Source: Flavobacterium notoginsengisoli
Lineage (GTDB): Bacteria > Bacteroidota > Bacteroidia > Flavobacteriales > Flavobacteriaceae
Length of the DNA: 64,000 bases
Assembly (NCBI RefSeq): GCF_014207905.1
Contig: NZ_JACHLB010000001.1
Location: 310,001-374,000 of the forward strand
Direction of reading: 5' to 3'
Shown: one piece after another, positions 53,502 to 64,000 of the stretch
Numbering within the stretch: the stretch's first letter is position 1
Layout of the letters: each line of letters opens with the position of its first letter
The notes under the pieces: generated by a model
Databases searched by the model: none
The model's input: only the letters and a program-made list of their open reading frames with translations
Told to the model about the DNA's origin: nothing
Translations under genes and position numbers: made by a program

Positions 53502-53515
53502 TGCCTGGCTTTTTT
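53485..53515 (-). terminator. atpC terminator
   Basis: AAAAAAGCCAG (53485-53495) pairs with CTGGCTTTTTT (53505-53515); the left A run reads T on the minus strand. Confidence 0.85.
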
Positions 53516-53533
53516 GTTTATTCTAAAATTGTC

Positions 53534-53815
53534 TTAGTCAACTAATACAATTATTTTATTGTCTTTCATCTCGATAGTTCCTGACTTAATCTCTAAAGTA
53601 TAAGTTTGGTCATTTACTTTCGTGAATTTATCAGCTGCTTCCTTAGAAAAACTGAAGCTTGGAGCTGCAATTTTAATTGTTCCTTTTTCCAAAATAGAAA
53701 CAATAGGCGCGTGATGATTTAAAATCTGAAAGCTTCCATCAACTCCTGGCAAAGTAACTGAAGTTACTTCTCCTGAAAATAATTTAGCTTCTGGTGATAC
53801 TATTTCTAAAATCAT
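53534..53815 (-). CDS. atpC: F1Fo ATP synthase epsilon subunit (short form)
   Basis: The 93-residue product is the N-terminal beta-sandwich of epsilon (LEIVSPEAKLFSGEVTSVTL, PGVDGSFQILNHHAPIVSIL). The C-terminal two-helix domain that inhibits ATP hydrolysis in E. coli (total about 139 residues) is missing, as is usual in Bacteroidota. It follows atpD after a 92-bp gap that holds an inverted repeat. Confidence 0.95.
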   Translation of the reverse strand: MILEIVSPEAKLFSGEVTSVTLPGVDGSFQILNHHAPIVSILEKGTIKIAAPSFSFSKEAADKFTKVNDQTYTLEIKSGTIEMKDNKIIVLVD

Positions 53816-53840
53816 AACTTTTTTTTAAGTTCCAAATTAT

Positions 53841-53876
53841 AAAATTCCAAATCCCAATTTTGGAATTTGGAATTTT
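53841..53876. repeat. Inverted repeat between atpD and atpC
   Basis: AAAATTCCAAAT (53841-53852) is the reverse complement of ATTTGGAATTTT (53865-53876). The same words form the inverted repeat after thiL (18637-18683). It may reduce atpC expression or stabilise the atpD transcript. Confidence 0.6.
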
Positions 53877-53907
53877 TATTTTTTGATATTTTTCAAGCTA
53901 TGCTTGA

Positions 53908-55422
<1,515 letters not shown>

Positions 55423-55480
55423 TTATGTATTTATTAAATAGCTATTTAGGTTTATCGAAAATACCTCTTTTTTCAGAGCG

Positions 55481-55510
55481 CAAAGATAATTTTTTAAAAT
55501 ATAAAATCAA
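55481..55510 (-). promoter_or_regulatory. Consensus promoter of atpD-atpC
   Basis: On the minus strand, TTG (55510-55508) and TATCTTTG (55488-55481) are separated by 19 bases, the canonical spacing of the Bacteroidota housekeeping promoter. The start codon is about 60 bases downstream. Confidence 0.75.
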
Positions 55511-55598
55511 TTTTTTTTTCATAAAAAATAGCACGATTTTGTTTGATTCATAAAACTTGGCGAAAAAACAACCAAAACATTCATTTTTTAGTTAAAAG

Positions 55599-55633
55599 AA
55601 AAAGCCGCTGCATTCTAAAAATGAGCGGCTTTC
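55599..55633 (-). terminator. Terminator of the GDSL lipoprotein gene
   Basis: AAAGCCGCT (55601-55609) pairs with AGCGGCTTT (55624-55632), with A residues on the left reading T on the minus strand. Confidence 0.75.
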
Positions 55634-55652
55634 TTATTCTATTTCCAAAACA

Positions 55653-57224
55653 TTATGGAAGTGTCTCTGGATATTGAATTGGATAAATACCTAAATCAAC
55701 ATGTCTTAAAGTCGAACTATACTTCGCATTTATGGCATCAATAAAGATATTAGCAATTAAACCATAACCTCTTGCACTTGGATGAACTCCATCTAGAGAA
55801 AATGCTCCTCCAGTTGCAAAAGAAGAACTCATTGTAAAATTTCCAAATCGAATTCCGCCACTTGCCAATTGCGTTAAAGTCGCTTTTGTATCCACAAATG
55901 CCAATCCTTTTTCAGTAGCTACCGCTTGAATTGTTGTGTTATAAGCGTCTGTCGCTTTTTTAATCTCTGCAATTTCAGTCGGAATCAGTACGTGTTTATC
56001 TTGTAAAGGATAGGATATTCCAAATGCGTTTAACGGTGCTGGCGGTGCAATTCCGATTCCAGAGTTTGCTGCAGTCGGCGCAGTTCCAATATCTGCTCTT
56101 GTTGTTAACAATACTAAATCTGTAGCTTTAGCTTGTCTTGCTTGCCCAAAAACAGCACCATAAAAAGCTGCGTTTTGTGCTCCCAATGTAGGTGTAAATG
56201 CAGCAGTCAGCTGTGCAGATAGATTAGTCAAAGTTTCATCTTTTATCAATAACGGACTTGCTCCAGTTTCAGAAAGTAAATTAATTCTATCTCCAGCGTT
56301 AAAAGCAGTCAAAGCTTGTTTTAACGGACCATATAATTGTGCATTAAGCGCTTTTATTGTTGCCACACCAACAGCTTCATTATTTTTTCCAATTACTTTA
56401 GCCGTAAGCGGATTATAAGGAACTGTTGTAAAATGAGGCAAAGCTGTAATATAAGGTAAATTTGCCACCACCCCTTTTGCTCCTTTTGCTGTTAAAGCAG
56501 TAATTAAATTAGTATAGACACTTGCAAAAACTGTTGGATCTGTAATATCGCTTCCTCCATAAGTCGCTGGATTCGGATTTCCTGTTTGATCTTTTCCTGT
56601 TCCCCCCGAAGTTGCATATGCTAAAACATCATTTCCACCAATAAACAAAGAGAAGAAAGTTGGATTCTGAGCAACAGCATCACCTATAACAGTTGCCGAA
56701 GAAGTACTTGCAAATCTTGCATAATAAGGATTAGCCGCACCAGTTGCAACACCTGCAACATTACCGTAATTAGCAGCTAACAAATGATAACTTTTCGCCC
56801 CAGGAACTCCTAAATTACCAAATGTACCACTTAAATGCGCAGTAACTTCAGTAGTTGGTTTTCCGGTAACATTTGTTGGCGTTTGAGTTTGTCCAACAAA
56901 ATACAAACGCGTACCTGCAATTACATTTCCTCCTAAAAGCAGACCTCCAATATTATCATTCATAAGAGGTTGTGCAAAAGCACCACCGCCAGCAGCTGCA
57001 AATTGCTGTGACAATATATTTGGATATGAGTTCTCTTGTCCTTTTTTAAATAAAGCATTATCGCTATAACCTGCCGCGAAAGAATCTCCAAGGGCAATGT
57101 ATTTTGCAAAATCAGCCGTACCAGGAACTACTGGAACTTCTGCTGGCGTATCATTATCATCGCTATTACATGAGGCCATAATGGCTAAAGAAACCAAAAA
57201 CAACCATTTTATATTTTTTTTCAT
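55653..57224 (-). CDS. GDSL/SGNH-family lipoprotein esterase
   Basis: From ATG 57224 (523 residues): lipobox at Cys19 (LAIMASCNSDD), GDSL block I with the catalytic Ser (ALGDSFAAGYSDN), block III GGNDVLAY and block V DGVHPSARGYGLI, providing the Ser, Asn/Gly oxyanion and Asp/His residues. It is likely a surface or periplasmic esterase or lipase. It is longer than a minimal SGNH enzyme because of inserts of 150-200 residues between blocks. A TTG upstream (57263) is unlikely. It follows a TonB receptor, with which it is probably co-transcribed. Confidence 0.88.
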   Translation of the reverse strand: MKKNIKWLFLVSLAIMASCNSDDNDTPAEVPVVPGTADFAKYIALGDSFAAGYSDNALFKKGQENSYPNILSQQFAAAGGGAFAQPLMNDNIGGLLLGGNVIAGTRLYFVGQTQTPTNVTGKPTTEVTAHLSGTFGNLGVPGAKSYHLLAANYGNVAGVATGAANPYYARFASTSSATVIGDAVAQNPTFFSLFIGGNDVLAYATSGGTGKDQTGNPNPATYGGSDITDPTVFASVYTNLITALTAKGAKGVVANLPYITALPHFTTVPYNPLTAKVIGKNNEAVGVATIKALNAQLYGPLKQALTAFNAGDRINLLSETGASPLLIKDETLTNLSAQLTAAFTPTLGAQNAAFYGAVFGQARQAKATDLVLLTTRADIGTAPTAANSGIGIAPPAPLNAFGISYPLQDKHVLIPTEIAEIKKATDAYNTTIQAVATEKGLAFVDTKATLTQLASGGIRFGNFTMSSSFATGGAFSLDGVHPSARGYGLIANIFIDAINAKYSSTLRHVDLGIYPIQYPETLP

Positions 57225-57273
57225 CTTAATTACTTTTAAATTATTACCACTTTCACCTATCAATCAATTATCA

Positions 57274-60045
57274 TTACGGATTAATTGTCCAAGAAGCAAA
57301 CCACATTTGACCAATCATACCCGCTCCAATAACCTGAAGATAATCTGATCCGAAAAGGTTTGTAGCCCCAACTTTAATAACAGATTTCCATTTTGGAAGT
57401 GCATAATTTATCTGAGCATCAAGAACAGTATTTTCCGGAATCATACCATCTCCAAAAGAAGATTCCCATAAATATTCTGAATTCCATCTTACGTTTACAT
57501 TGAAACCTAAGTTTTTAATTACTTTAGCATTTCCTAAAGATGCTTTAACTCTATGTTTTGGAGTATTAAAACCAGCCACAAAATCAGGATCATCTGCTTG
57601 ATTAAAATCAAATTGTGAATAGTTATAATTAACGCCTACTTCAAAATCTTTATATACTTTTTTAGACAAACCAGCTCCAAAACCAAAAGAAGAAATTCGT
57701 GCAGTTGTATTAGTATACACTTGATAAACTCTTCTGTCTCCAAATGCAAGAGCCTGATAAGATTCTGGCGTACCAACCGCTCCATAATAAGGAGAAATAA
57801 CTCTCGCTGTATTCATGAAGTCATTATAAATATTATAATAAGCATTTAAATCTACTGATAAATCATTTTGAACAACAGTACGGTAACCTGCCTCAAAAGC
57901 TTGTACTTGTTCTGGTTTCACCAAACCAATATTAGCTACTTGGAGATCAGCTGGATTTGATGAAGCCGCAAAAGCTTGAACTGAAGCTACCGTATAAGCA
58001 TTATGATAGGCATTTTGTCCTGACATGTTAACTGTTGCTGGTTGCCCTAAAGCTTGTCCAGCCGCACTAACATTTACTGTTTCTTGAAAACGATCTAAAT
58101 TTTCAGGTGCCGATCCGATTAATGCAAATGGCCCTAAATCTAAGCCAATATATTGATCTTGTGTAGTTGGATTACGGAATCCTGTTTGATAAGATAATCT
58201 GAAGTTATGATTTTTAGAAGCTCCTGCAGAGTATACAAATGAAACTCTAGGCGAAACGTTTCCGTCGAAATTTTGGCTTTTATCATAACGTAAAGATCCT
58301 GTAAACTTCAATCTATCATCTAAGAATTTCTTCTGAAGCTGTGCGTAAGCACCATATTCTTTATATTCGATTGGACCATCATAATCTGTAAAGATTGTTC
58401 CTTCAGAATCCATTACATATTTTCTCCAAGAACCACCAACTTGAATTTCTGCCCATTTAATAATATCTCTAAAATTATAGTTCACATCTGAATGATATAA
58501 TTTAGAATGATCAATAAATTTAGCCCCTTGAGTCAAATCTGGATTTGCAGTAACGCTTGATAATGCTTGATTAAACTGTGGGCTTCCTGGCTCAAATCTT
58601 GGAGAACCCGTTGGTTGAGGAATAAATGATATCTGAGCTGGCAATACATTATAATCTGCAAAGTTTCTCGCGATAGCAGCAGATTCATTAGCATTTGTTC
58701 CCATAACCGCACCTGCATATTGATAAGCCGTTGCGTAGTTTGTAAACCATTCTACATCAGATTTCGCTGCTCTGTTTACGTTCCAAGCTGCAAATCTCAT
58801 ATCATAAGAGTTTCCAGCATCTTCACTTGTAAAATAAACTCGTCCGAAAAAGTTTTTACCTTTTACTTCAAATTTACCTTGCTGCATTAAGAAATCCTTT
58901 AAAGCATATCTGTTTGCTCCTTGATAAATAGTACTTCCTGTACCTATTTTATATTGCAATATAAATTCTGTATCGTTATCCCAAGGTTTAATGTGCGCAC
59001 TAAAATCCGCTTTCATACTCTGAACCTTATTATCTGTCAAATCTTGCTCACGATAACCCGTTCTACTAACTTGCCCTACATTCGGAATAAATGTTGTAAC
59101 CTCGTCACCATAAATATTTAATCCATCATAATTTTGATTTACCGCGTGGCTATCACCTCCAGCAGTCATACTTCTTTTATCATTAGCAATCCATTCGCTA
59201 GCTTCCATATAGGTGAAATTCACTTTCATTGCAAAATGTTTAGTAAAAGCTTTTGCTGCTCTAATTCCAAAATCATTATAATCATTTGTACCCGCAGCAT
59301 TCTGGCTAGTTTGTCCGTATTTATAATAAACACTTATTCCTTCATTTGTAAAAGGACTTTTACTAGTCATAAACATGATTCCGTTGAAAGCATTTGCTCC
59401 ATAAAGAGCAGAAGAAGCTCCTGGAAGCAACTCTACACTAGCAACATCAATATCCGAAACACCAATAAGATTCCCTAAAACAAAGTTTAATGCTGGAGAT
59501 GAATTATCCATTCCGTCTACCAATTGCATAAAACGCGTATTGGCCACAGTAGCAAAACCTCTAGTATTTACCGATTTGAAAGAGATACTACTTGTATTAA
59601 AATTTACCTCTTTTAAATTTTCTAAACCATCATAAAAAGTAGCTGCTGTAGTATTTTTAATTTCCTGAAGTCCCATACGTTCAATAGTTACAGGCGATTC
59701 AATAACCCTTTCAGGGGTTCTCGATGCAGAAACTACAATTTCATCCAATTTCGTTTCCTCATCTTTTAAAACTACATTCAATTTTTGATTTGCGGTAGTA
59801 ACATTAATTGTTTTCGATTCAAAACCAATAGCCGAAACCTTTACAGAAAAAGGCAATTTTGTATTGGTCGTTAGCTTAAACGATCCGTCAAAATCTGTAG
59901 ACGCACCGGTATTCTCGCCAACAATAACAACATTAGCACCTGGAATAGATTGTTTGTTACCATCTGTAACCGAACCTGTTATTGTATTCTGCGCAAAAGA
60001 TACTCCGCTGAAGAACAACAACATAATTAGCAAGTAGACTCTCAT
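57274..60045 (-). CDS. TonB-dependent outer membrane receptor with carboxypeptidase-like domain
   Basis: The 923-residue product has a signal peptide (cut near GVSFAQ), a CarboxypepD_reg domain (about 20-95, TGSVTDGNKQSIPGANVVIV), a linker (LDEIVVSASRTPERV), a plug (about 110-225, SVNTRGFATVANTRFMQLVD, LLPGASSALYGANAFNG) and a beta barrel. It lacks the SusC/RagA signature and is not followed by a SusD gene. Its partner is the GDSL lipoprotein directly downstream, so it probably imports a product of that esterase such as a lipid or esterified compound (inference). Confidence 0.92.
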   Translation of the reverse strand: MRVYLLIMLLFFSGVSFAQNTITGSVTDGNKQSIPGANVVIVGENTGASTDFDGSFKLTTNTKLPFSVKVSAIGFESKTINVTTANQKLNVVLKDEETKLDEIVVSASRTPERVIESPVTIERMGLQEIKNTTAATFYDGLENLKEVNFNTSSISFKSVNTRGFATVANTRFMQLVDGMDNSSPALNFVLGNLIGVSDIDVASVELLPGASSALYGANAFNGIMFMTSKSPFTNEGISVYYKYGQTSQNAAGTNDYNDFGIRAAKAFTKHFAMKVNFTYMEASEWIANDKRSMTAGGDSHAVNQNYDGLNIYGDEVTTFIPNVGQVSRTGYREQDLTDNKVQSMKADFSAHIKPWDNDTEFILQYKIGTGSTIYQGANRYALKDFLMQQGKFEVKGKNFFGRVYFTSEDAGNSYDMRFAAWNVNRAAKSDVEWFTNYATAYQYAGAVMGTNANESAAIARNFADYNVLPAQISFIPQPTGSPRFEPGSPQFNQALSSVTANPDLTQGAKFIDHSKLYHSDVNYNFRDIIKWAEIQVGGSWRKYVMDSEGTIFTDYDGPIEYKEYGAYAQLQKKFLDDRLKFTGSLRYDKSQNFDGNVSPRVSFVYSAGASKNHNFRLSYQTGFRNPTTQDQYIGLDLGPFALIGSAPENLDRFQETVNVSAAGQALGQPATVNMSGQNAYHNAYTVASVQAFAASSNPADLQVANIGLVKPEQVQAFEAGYRTVVQNDLSVDLNAYYNIYNDFMNTARVISPYYGAVGTPESYQALAFGDRRVYQVYTNTTARISSFGFGAGLSKKVYKDFEVGVNYNYSQFDFNQADDPDFVAGFNTPKHRVKASLGNAKVIKNLGFNVNVRWNSEYLWESSFGDGMIPENTVLDAQINYALPKWKSVIKVGATNLFGSDYLQVIGAGMIGQMWFASWTINP

Positions 60046-60297
60046 TTGGGTTTAGTTTTTTCGTTAGTATATAGCCAAAATACACAAATATTTTAATATG
60101 TATAAAAAAACGTTAAATAAAATTAATTTTTAGCATCATATTTTACAATATTTTAACTATTTGGTAATTCAATTTCTTAGAATAAAAACAAAGAAATTGA
60201 GAAGAAAAACCAATATACTATGCATACATATAAATTTTTATCAAAAAATTGAAAAATTCATAAAAATACATATCCCGAAAAAAATTTTTGACAATAA
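60046..60297. other. Non-coding gap upstream of TonB receptor gene
   Basis: AT-rich, with no supported gene. It must contain the promoter of the leftward receptor gene; only an imperfect TATTTTG-like box near 60076-60083 was seen. Confidence 0.45.
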
Positions 60298-60327
60298 AAA
60301 AAAGCGAGACCTAAATCTCGCTTTTTT
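60298..60327 (-). terminator. glmS terminator
   Basis: AAAAAAGCGAGA (60298-60309) pairs with TCTCGCTTTTTT (60316-60327), 28 bp after the glmS stop. Confidence 0.85.
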
Positions 60328-60354
60328 AACATATTTGTATTTTAAAAATAGAAT

Positions 60355-62205
60355 TTATTCTACCGTAACCGACTTCGCTAAATTACGTGGTTGATCAACA
60401 TTACACCCTCTCATCACTGCAATGTAATAAGAAAGCAATTGTAACGGAATTGTAGTAACCAATGGAGACAATGCATCTGAAGTTTCTGGAATTTCAATTA
60501 CATAATCTGCCAATTCACGAACCTGGATATCACCTTTTGTTACAACAGCAATGATTTTTCCACTTCTAGATTTAATTTCCTGAATATTACTTACAATTTT
60601 ATCGTAATGTCCTTGTTTTGGAGCGATTACAATAACAGGCATCTGCTCATCAATCAAAGCAATTGGGCCATGCTTCATCTCAGCAGCTGGATAACCTTCT
60701 GCGTGGATATATGAAATCTCCTTTAATTTTAAAGCTCCTTCTAAAGCAACTGGAAAATTATATCCTCTACCTAAGTAAAGACAGTTTGCCGAATCTTTAA
60801 AAGCTGCAGCAATTTCTTTTGCTTTATCATTAGTTTCCAATGCTTCAGCAACTTTCTCAGGAATAATTTCTAATTCTTGAAGATAAGTATGAAAATCTGT
60901 ATTCGACAACGTTCCTTTTGCTTTTCCTAATTTCAAAGCAATCATTGTTAAAACAGTAATCTGAGTTGTAAACGCTTTTGTTGAAGCTACTCCAATTTCT
61001 GGTCCAGCGTGCGTGTAAGCACCTGCGTGACTTTCTCTTGAAATAGAAGAACCAACCACATTACAAACTCCAAATACAAATGCTCCGTTCTCTTTAGCTA
61101 ATTTAATAGCCGCCATTGTATCAGCAGTTTCTCCAGATTGAGAGATTGCGATAACAACATCATCTTTATTGATAATTGGGTTTCTATATCTGAATTCAGA
61201 AGCATATTCTACTTCAACAGGAATACGGGTAAATTCCTCAAAAATATATTCTGCAACTAAACCTGCGTGCCAAGAAGTTCCGCAAGCCACAATTAGAATA
61301 CGTTTTGCGTTTAAAAATTTCTCTAGATTATCTTCGACACCAGCCATTTGAACAATTCCTTCATTAGCATGAAGTCTTCCTCTGTAAGTATCTTTAATTA
61401 CGCTTGGCTGCTCGTAGATTTCTTTTAACATGAAATGGTCGTAACCACCTTTTTCAATCTGCTCCAAATTCATTTGAAGTTCTTGAATATAAGGATCTAC
61501 TAAAGAGTCATCTTTAATTTTTCTGATTTTAATCGCTTTATGCAATCTAATATTCGCCATTTCGCCATCTTCTAAATACACTGCATTAGAAGTATATTCA
61601 ATAAATGGTGATGCATCAGAAGCAACAAAATATTCTCCTTCTCCAACTCCAATTGCTAACGGGCTTCCTAACCTAGCCGCAACAAGTTCGTTTGGATTCT
61701 TTTTATCAAAAACAGCAATTGCATAAGCACCTACAACTTGGTTAAGTGCAATCTGAACCGCTTTACCTAATTTAATATTTTCTTTCTTTTGAACTTCTTC
61801 TATTAAATTAACTAGTACTTCAGTGTCCGTATCTGATTTAAAAGTATATCCTCTTTTGATAAGTTCTTCTTTTAATGGGGCGTAATTTTCGATAATTCCG
61901 TTATGGATAATTACTAAATCTCCAGAATTCGAAACATGAGGATGTGAATTGACATCATTTGGCACACCATGCGTTGCCCAACGCGTATGACCAATTCCAA
62001 TTTTTCCATTTACAGTAAAACCTTCATTAGCTTTAGCTTCAAGATCTGAAACTTTACCTTTTGTTTTACAAACTTTTACGCCAGACTCTTCGTCATACAG
62101 CATAACGCCGGCACTGTCATATCCTCGATACTCAAGACGCTTCAGCCCCTTGATTACGATAGGATATGCCTCTCTATGACCGATATATCCAACAATTCCA
62201 CACAT
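60355..62205 (-). CDS. glmS: Glutamine-fructose-6-phosphate aminotransferase (isomerizing)
   Basis: The 616-residue enzyme makes glucosamine-6-phosphate for cell-wall and LPS synthesis. The N-terminal glutaminase has Cys2 as nucleophile (MCGIVGYIG) and GHTRWATHG; the C-terminal part has two SIS domains (SQSGETADTMAAI, STKAFTTQI, GPIALIDEQMPV) and ends in the conserved PRNLAKSVTVE. It starts 9 bp after the DUF4270 gene, the last gene of an operon with it and the glycogen synthase gene. Confidence 0.97.
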   Translation of the reverse strand: MCGIVGYIGHREAYPIVIKGLKRLEYRGYDSAGVMLYDEESGVKVCKTKGKVSDLEAKANEGFTVNGKIGIGHTRWATHGVPNDVNSHPHVSNSGDLVIIHNGIIENYAPLKEELIKRGYTFKSDTDTEVLVNLIEEVQKKENIKLGKAVQIALNQVVGAYAIAVFDKKNPNELVAARLGSPLAIGVGEGEYFVASDASPFIEYTSNAVYLEDGEMANIRLHKAIKIRKIKDDSLVDPYIQELQMNLEQIEKGGYDHFMLKEIYEQPSVIKDTYRGRLHANEGIVQMAGVEDNLEKFLNAKRILIVACGTSWHAGLVAEYIFEEFTRIPVEVEYASEFRYRNPIINKDDVVIAISQSGETADTMAAIKLAKENGAFVFGVCNVVGSSISRESHAGAYTHAGPEIGVASTKAFTTQITVLTMIALKLGKAKGTLSNTDFHTYLQELEIIPEKVAEALETNDKAKEIAAAFKDSANCLYLGRGYNFPVALEGALKLKEISYIHAEGYPAAEMKHGPIALIDEQMPVIVIAPKQGHYDKIVSNIQEIKSRSGKIIAVVTKGDIQVRELADYVIEIPETSDALSPLVTTIPLQLLSYYIAVMRGCNVDQPRNLAKSVTVE

Positions 62206-62214
62206 ATATATTTA

Positions 62215-63822
62215 TTAATTTGGTTTCGTGTAGTAGACTTCAAGCCTCAATCTTTTATCGTTTGGAGTATTAGCTGAAACTTTACCTCCATACAAGATTG
62301 TACCTAAAGTACTCATAATTGATCCTCTTGGTACTTGAGAAAAATATTTTACCGGATCATCTTGAATTTGTGCCTTATTTTTTAACACATTCGATGCAAC
62401 TGCAGCAGTTCCATTAGACTGAGAAACAACAAGTCCTAAATTAACGTTAGTAGCTGTAGCATCTTTAATAAGATTACGAATATGATTTGTAATTCTGAAC
62501 TTATAACTTATACCTCTTTTATCTGTGCCTTTGCTAATTACTCCTCCATACGCCGCACCAAGTTCTGTTGAATAATCAGCTAAAACTGTATTATTATCTA
62601 AATCGTATAAATACAATCTAAGTGGCTCATCTGTACCAGTCATTTTTTCAGCATCTATGTAAAACACAAGATTTGCTTCATTTACCTTCCAATTGGTTTT
62701 TCTAATCGTTTCCAATTGTGCAGCAAAACCAGTCAGACGAATAACAGCAGCAGAACCCTGTCCTCCTTTTAAATAAAGTCTTTCGTCTCCTTCTGTTTTA
62801 TTTACGTTAGTCGTTATAGCAGCTGCATAATCCGATTTCCAAACATTTTGTAAAAAATTAGCTGTACTAGCCGGATTCGCAGTACTTCCGGTAGTAAGAT
62901 TTAAAACAATCTGTTTTCTCTCCGTTAAATTTGCATCATCTGTTGTAGAAGCCGTTTTTGCTTTATAATTAATAGTAATTTTTCCTTCAGCAAAATTCAA
63001 AAGCGCCATATTGCTGGCACTTGATCCCGATTTTGCAACATTAAAATACAAACCTCTAAAATACTCTTGAAAAACATCGTCAGAAGCTAATTTTGAAGCT
63101 GGTGCATTCAAAATTTTCTGTTGGAAAAATTCTTTATTAAGATGCAGAACCATCTGAGGTGCAGTTCTCGTAGTAGTTTCTTTTTTCGGATCAGTAGCAT
63201 CAACTGTCTTTGTTACAATTTCTTTAGGATCAAAAAAGAATGCTGTATTTTCAACTGGACTTGCTATACTATCATTTAAAAAATTGCCCACTTTTTTAGT
63301 TTCGAATTCAGAATTTTGATCAGTATAATAAAATTGAGTCAATTGAGAACCTCCATTAAAATAACTGTTTCTCATCTGAATACCAGACTCATAAACCTTT
63401 AAATCTAGTTTTCCGTTTTTATCACCGTAAATAGAATCTAATACATAAGTACTAGCTCCGTCTGCATCTGTTGTTTTAGTTTTAACAAAATAAGGAATCG
63501 TAAGAACCGCATTTTCAATAACTGGAGATTCTCCAATTGTTGGAGCATAAGATGACAATACAACCTGTGTAACAAAATTTGCCGTTGTAGTTCCGAAAAC
63601 TGGGTTATCATAAATACCCAAAGCATTTGTAGGAATAAAATTAGACTGAACAGGTGTTACTTCTTGATTAAAAGCCACAACATCATATTGTTCAGGTTCA
63701 AGCCCAAAATGATCATCTCCAATTAAACCATCACCAATTGCATTAAAATCTTTATCGCAAGAGTATAAAAAAACTACAGTTAAAGCTAAAAGAAATCTCT
63801 TAATAAAAGAAGTGTTAATCAT
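62215..63822 (-). CDS. DUF4270 domain-containing lipoprotein
   Basis: From ATG 63822 (535 residues): signal with lipobox Cys about 22 (VVFLYSCDKDFNAIG), then the DUF4270 domain (AIGDGLIGDDHFGLEPEQYD, NALGIYDNPVFGTTTANFVT) continuing to NDKRLRLEVYYTKPN. An ATG at 63892 would overlap the upstream gene and bury the signal peptide, so 63822 is preferred. The family is Bacteroidota-specific, of unknown function, and is often found between glycogen synthase and glmS, as here. Confidence 0.88.
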   Translation of the reverse strand: MINTSFIKRFLLALTVVFLYSCDKDFNAIGDGLIGDDHFGLEPEQYDVVAFNQEVTPVQSNFIPTNALGIYDNPVFGTTTANFVTQVVLSSYAPTIGESPVIENAVLTIPYFVKTKTTDADGASTYVLDSIYGDKNGKLDLKVYESGIQMRNSYFNGGSQLTQFYYTDQNSEFETKKVGNFLNDSIASPVENTAFFFDPKEIVTKTVDATDPKKETTTRTAPQMVLHLNKEFFQQKILNAPASKLASDDVFQEYFRGLYFNVAKSGSSASNMALLNFAEGKITINYKAKTASTTDDANLTERKQIVLNLTTGSTANPASTANFLQNVWKSDYAAAITTNVNKTEGDERLYLKGGQGSAAVIRLTGFAAQLETIRKTNWKVNEANLVFYIDAEKMTGTDEPLRLYLYDLDNNTVLADYSTELGAAYGGVISKGTDKRGISYKFRITNHIRNLIKDATATNVNLGLVVSQSNGTAAVASNVLKNKAQIQDDPVKYFSQVPRGSIMSTLGTILYGGKVSANTPNDKRLRLEVYYTKPN

Positions 63823-63844
63823 TGTTTTATAATAAGTTAAAAAT

Positions 63845-64000
63845 TTAAAGTCCAAATGTTCTATAGAAATTGGTATAAGCATCAGCAAATCCATCTTTCC
63901 CGGCGAAAGGTAAAAAAGGTTTTCCTGAAGATTCTATAAATTTTGTTAAACTTGGAGAAACATTTTCAGACGCAATGATTACTCCATCAGAATGTAATAT
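63845..64000 (-). CDS. glgA: Glycogen/starch synthase C-terminus (5' part outside window)
   Basis: The last 51 codons are visible, ending at TAA 63847-63845: HSDGVIIASENVSPSLTKFI followed by SSGKPFLPFAGKDGFADAY. It is assigned from resemblance of this tail to the glycogen synthase C-terminus and from the gene order before DUF4270 and glmS common in flavobacteria. The downstream DUF4270 start is 22 bp away, so these genes form an operon. Confidence 0.6.
   Translation of the reverse strand: MLHSDGVIIASENVSPSLTKFIESSGKPFLPFAGKDGFADAYTNFYRTFGL

Noticed and set aside
60161..60394. 77-residue frame on the plus strand
   Set aside because: Its end is antisense to the conserved C-terminus of glmS and it runs through the glmS terminator; the rest is low-complexity Lys/Ile/Asn.

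Overview
The window is AT-rich DNA from a Bacteroidota bacterium, most likely a Flavobacterium or close relative. The support is: TAnnTTTG-type promoters and no Shine-Dalgarno signals; SusC/SusD glycan uptake genes; several large secreted proteins ending in type IX secretion system (T9SS) sorting domains; a eukaryote-type GlyRS; DUF4270 and choice-of-anchor L proteins; and some TTG/GTG starts. No rRNA, tRNA, transposase, CRISPR array or phage gene was seen.

Layout. 1-9.2 kb: a polysaccharide utilization locus on the minus strand (SusC, SusD, a surface lipoprotein, a GH2 glycosidase cut by the window edge), divergent from two tandem Nudix-fold regulators whose catalytic Nudix boxes are degenerate. 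9.4-18.6 kb: lepA, a hairpin-rich intergenic region, a WYL-type regulator convergent with a DinB-like gene, a 1351-residue type B T9SS protein, and thiL. 18.7-22.9 kb: a signalling island with a TPR-lipoprotein histidine kinase and LuxR-type response regulator, a small secreted protein made of three perfect copies of the core PIDGGAAGGVIKKKDA, and a LytTR regulator whose receiver has Glu in place of the phospho-accepting Asp. 23-30.8 kb: glyS, comF, a secreted reprolysin-like protease, ribF, a small membrane protein and a cupin/JmjC-like protein. 30.9-47.9 kb: four very large secreted proteins with unrelated N-terminal halves and the same C-terminal half of about 440-550 residues (close to what is called the T9SS type C signal). 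recX lies between two of them, and the last one carries an apparent single-base frameshift. 47.9-64 kb: a TraB/GumN-ECF sigma operon, a bioF-like gene, a DUF2975/XRE pair, an SDR-like gene, atpD-atpC, a GDSL lipoprotein with its TonB receptor, and a glgA-DUF4270-glmS operon.

How it fits together: housekeeping genes alternate with genes for life at the cell surface, namely glycan import, secreted adhesin-like giants and a secreted protease. The two parts that conventional annotation explains least are the PIDGG repeat protein with its flanking regulators, and the family of surface proteins that share one C-terminal module. The shared tails at 38.6-39.9 kb and 46.6-47.9 kb are close to identical in DNA and inverted relative to each other, so they could recombine.

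Limits: functions come from reading motifs and family resemblance, without searches. Residue positions given as 'about' are counted by eye.
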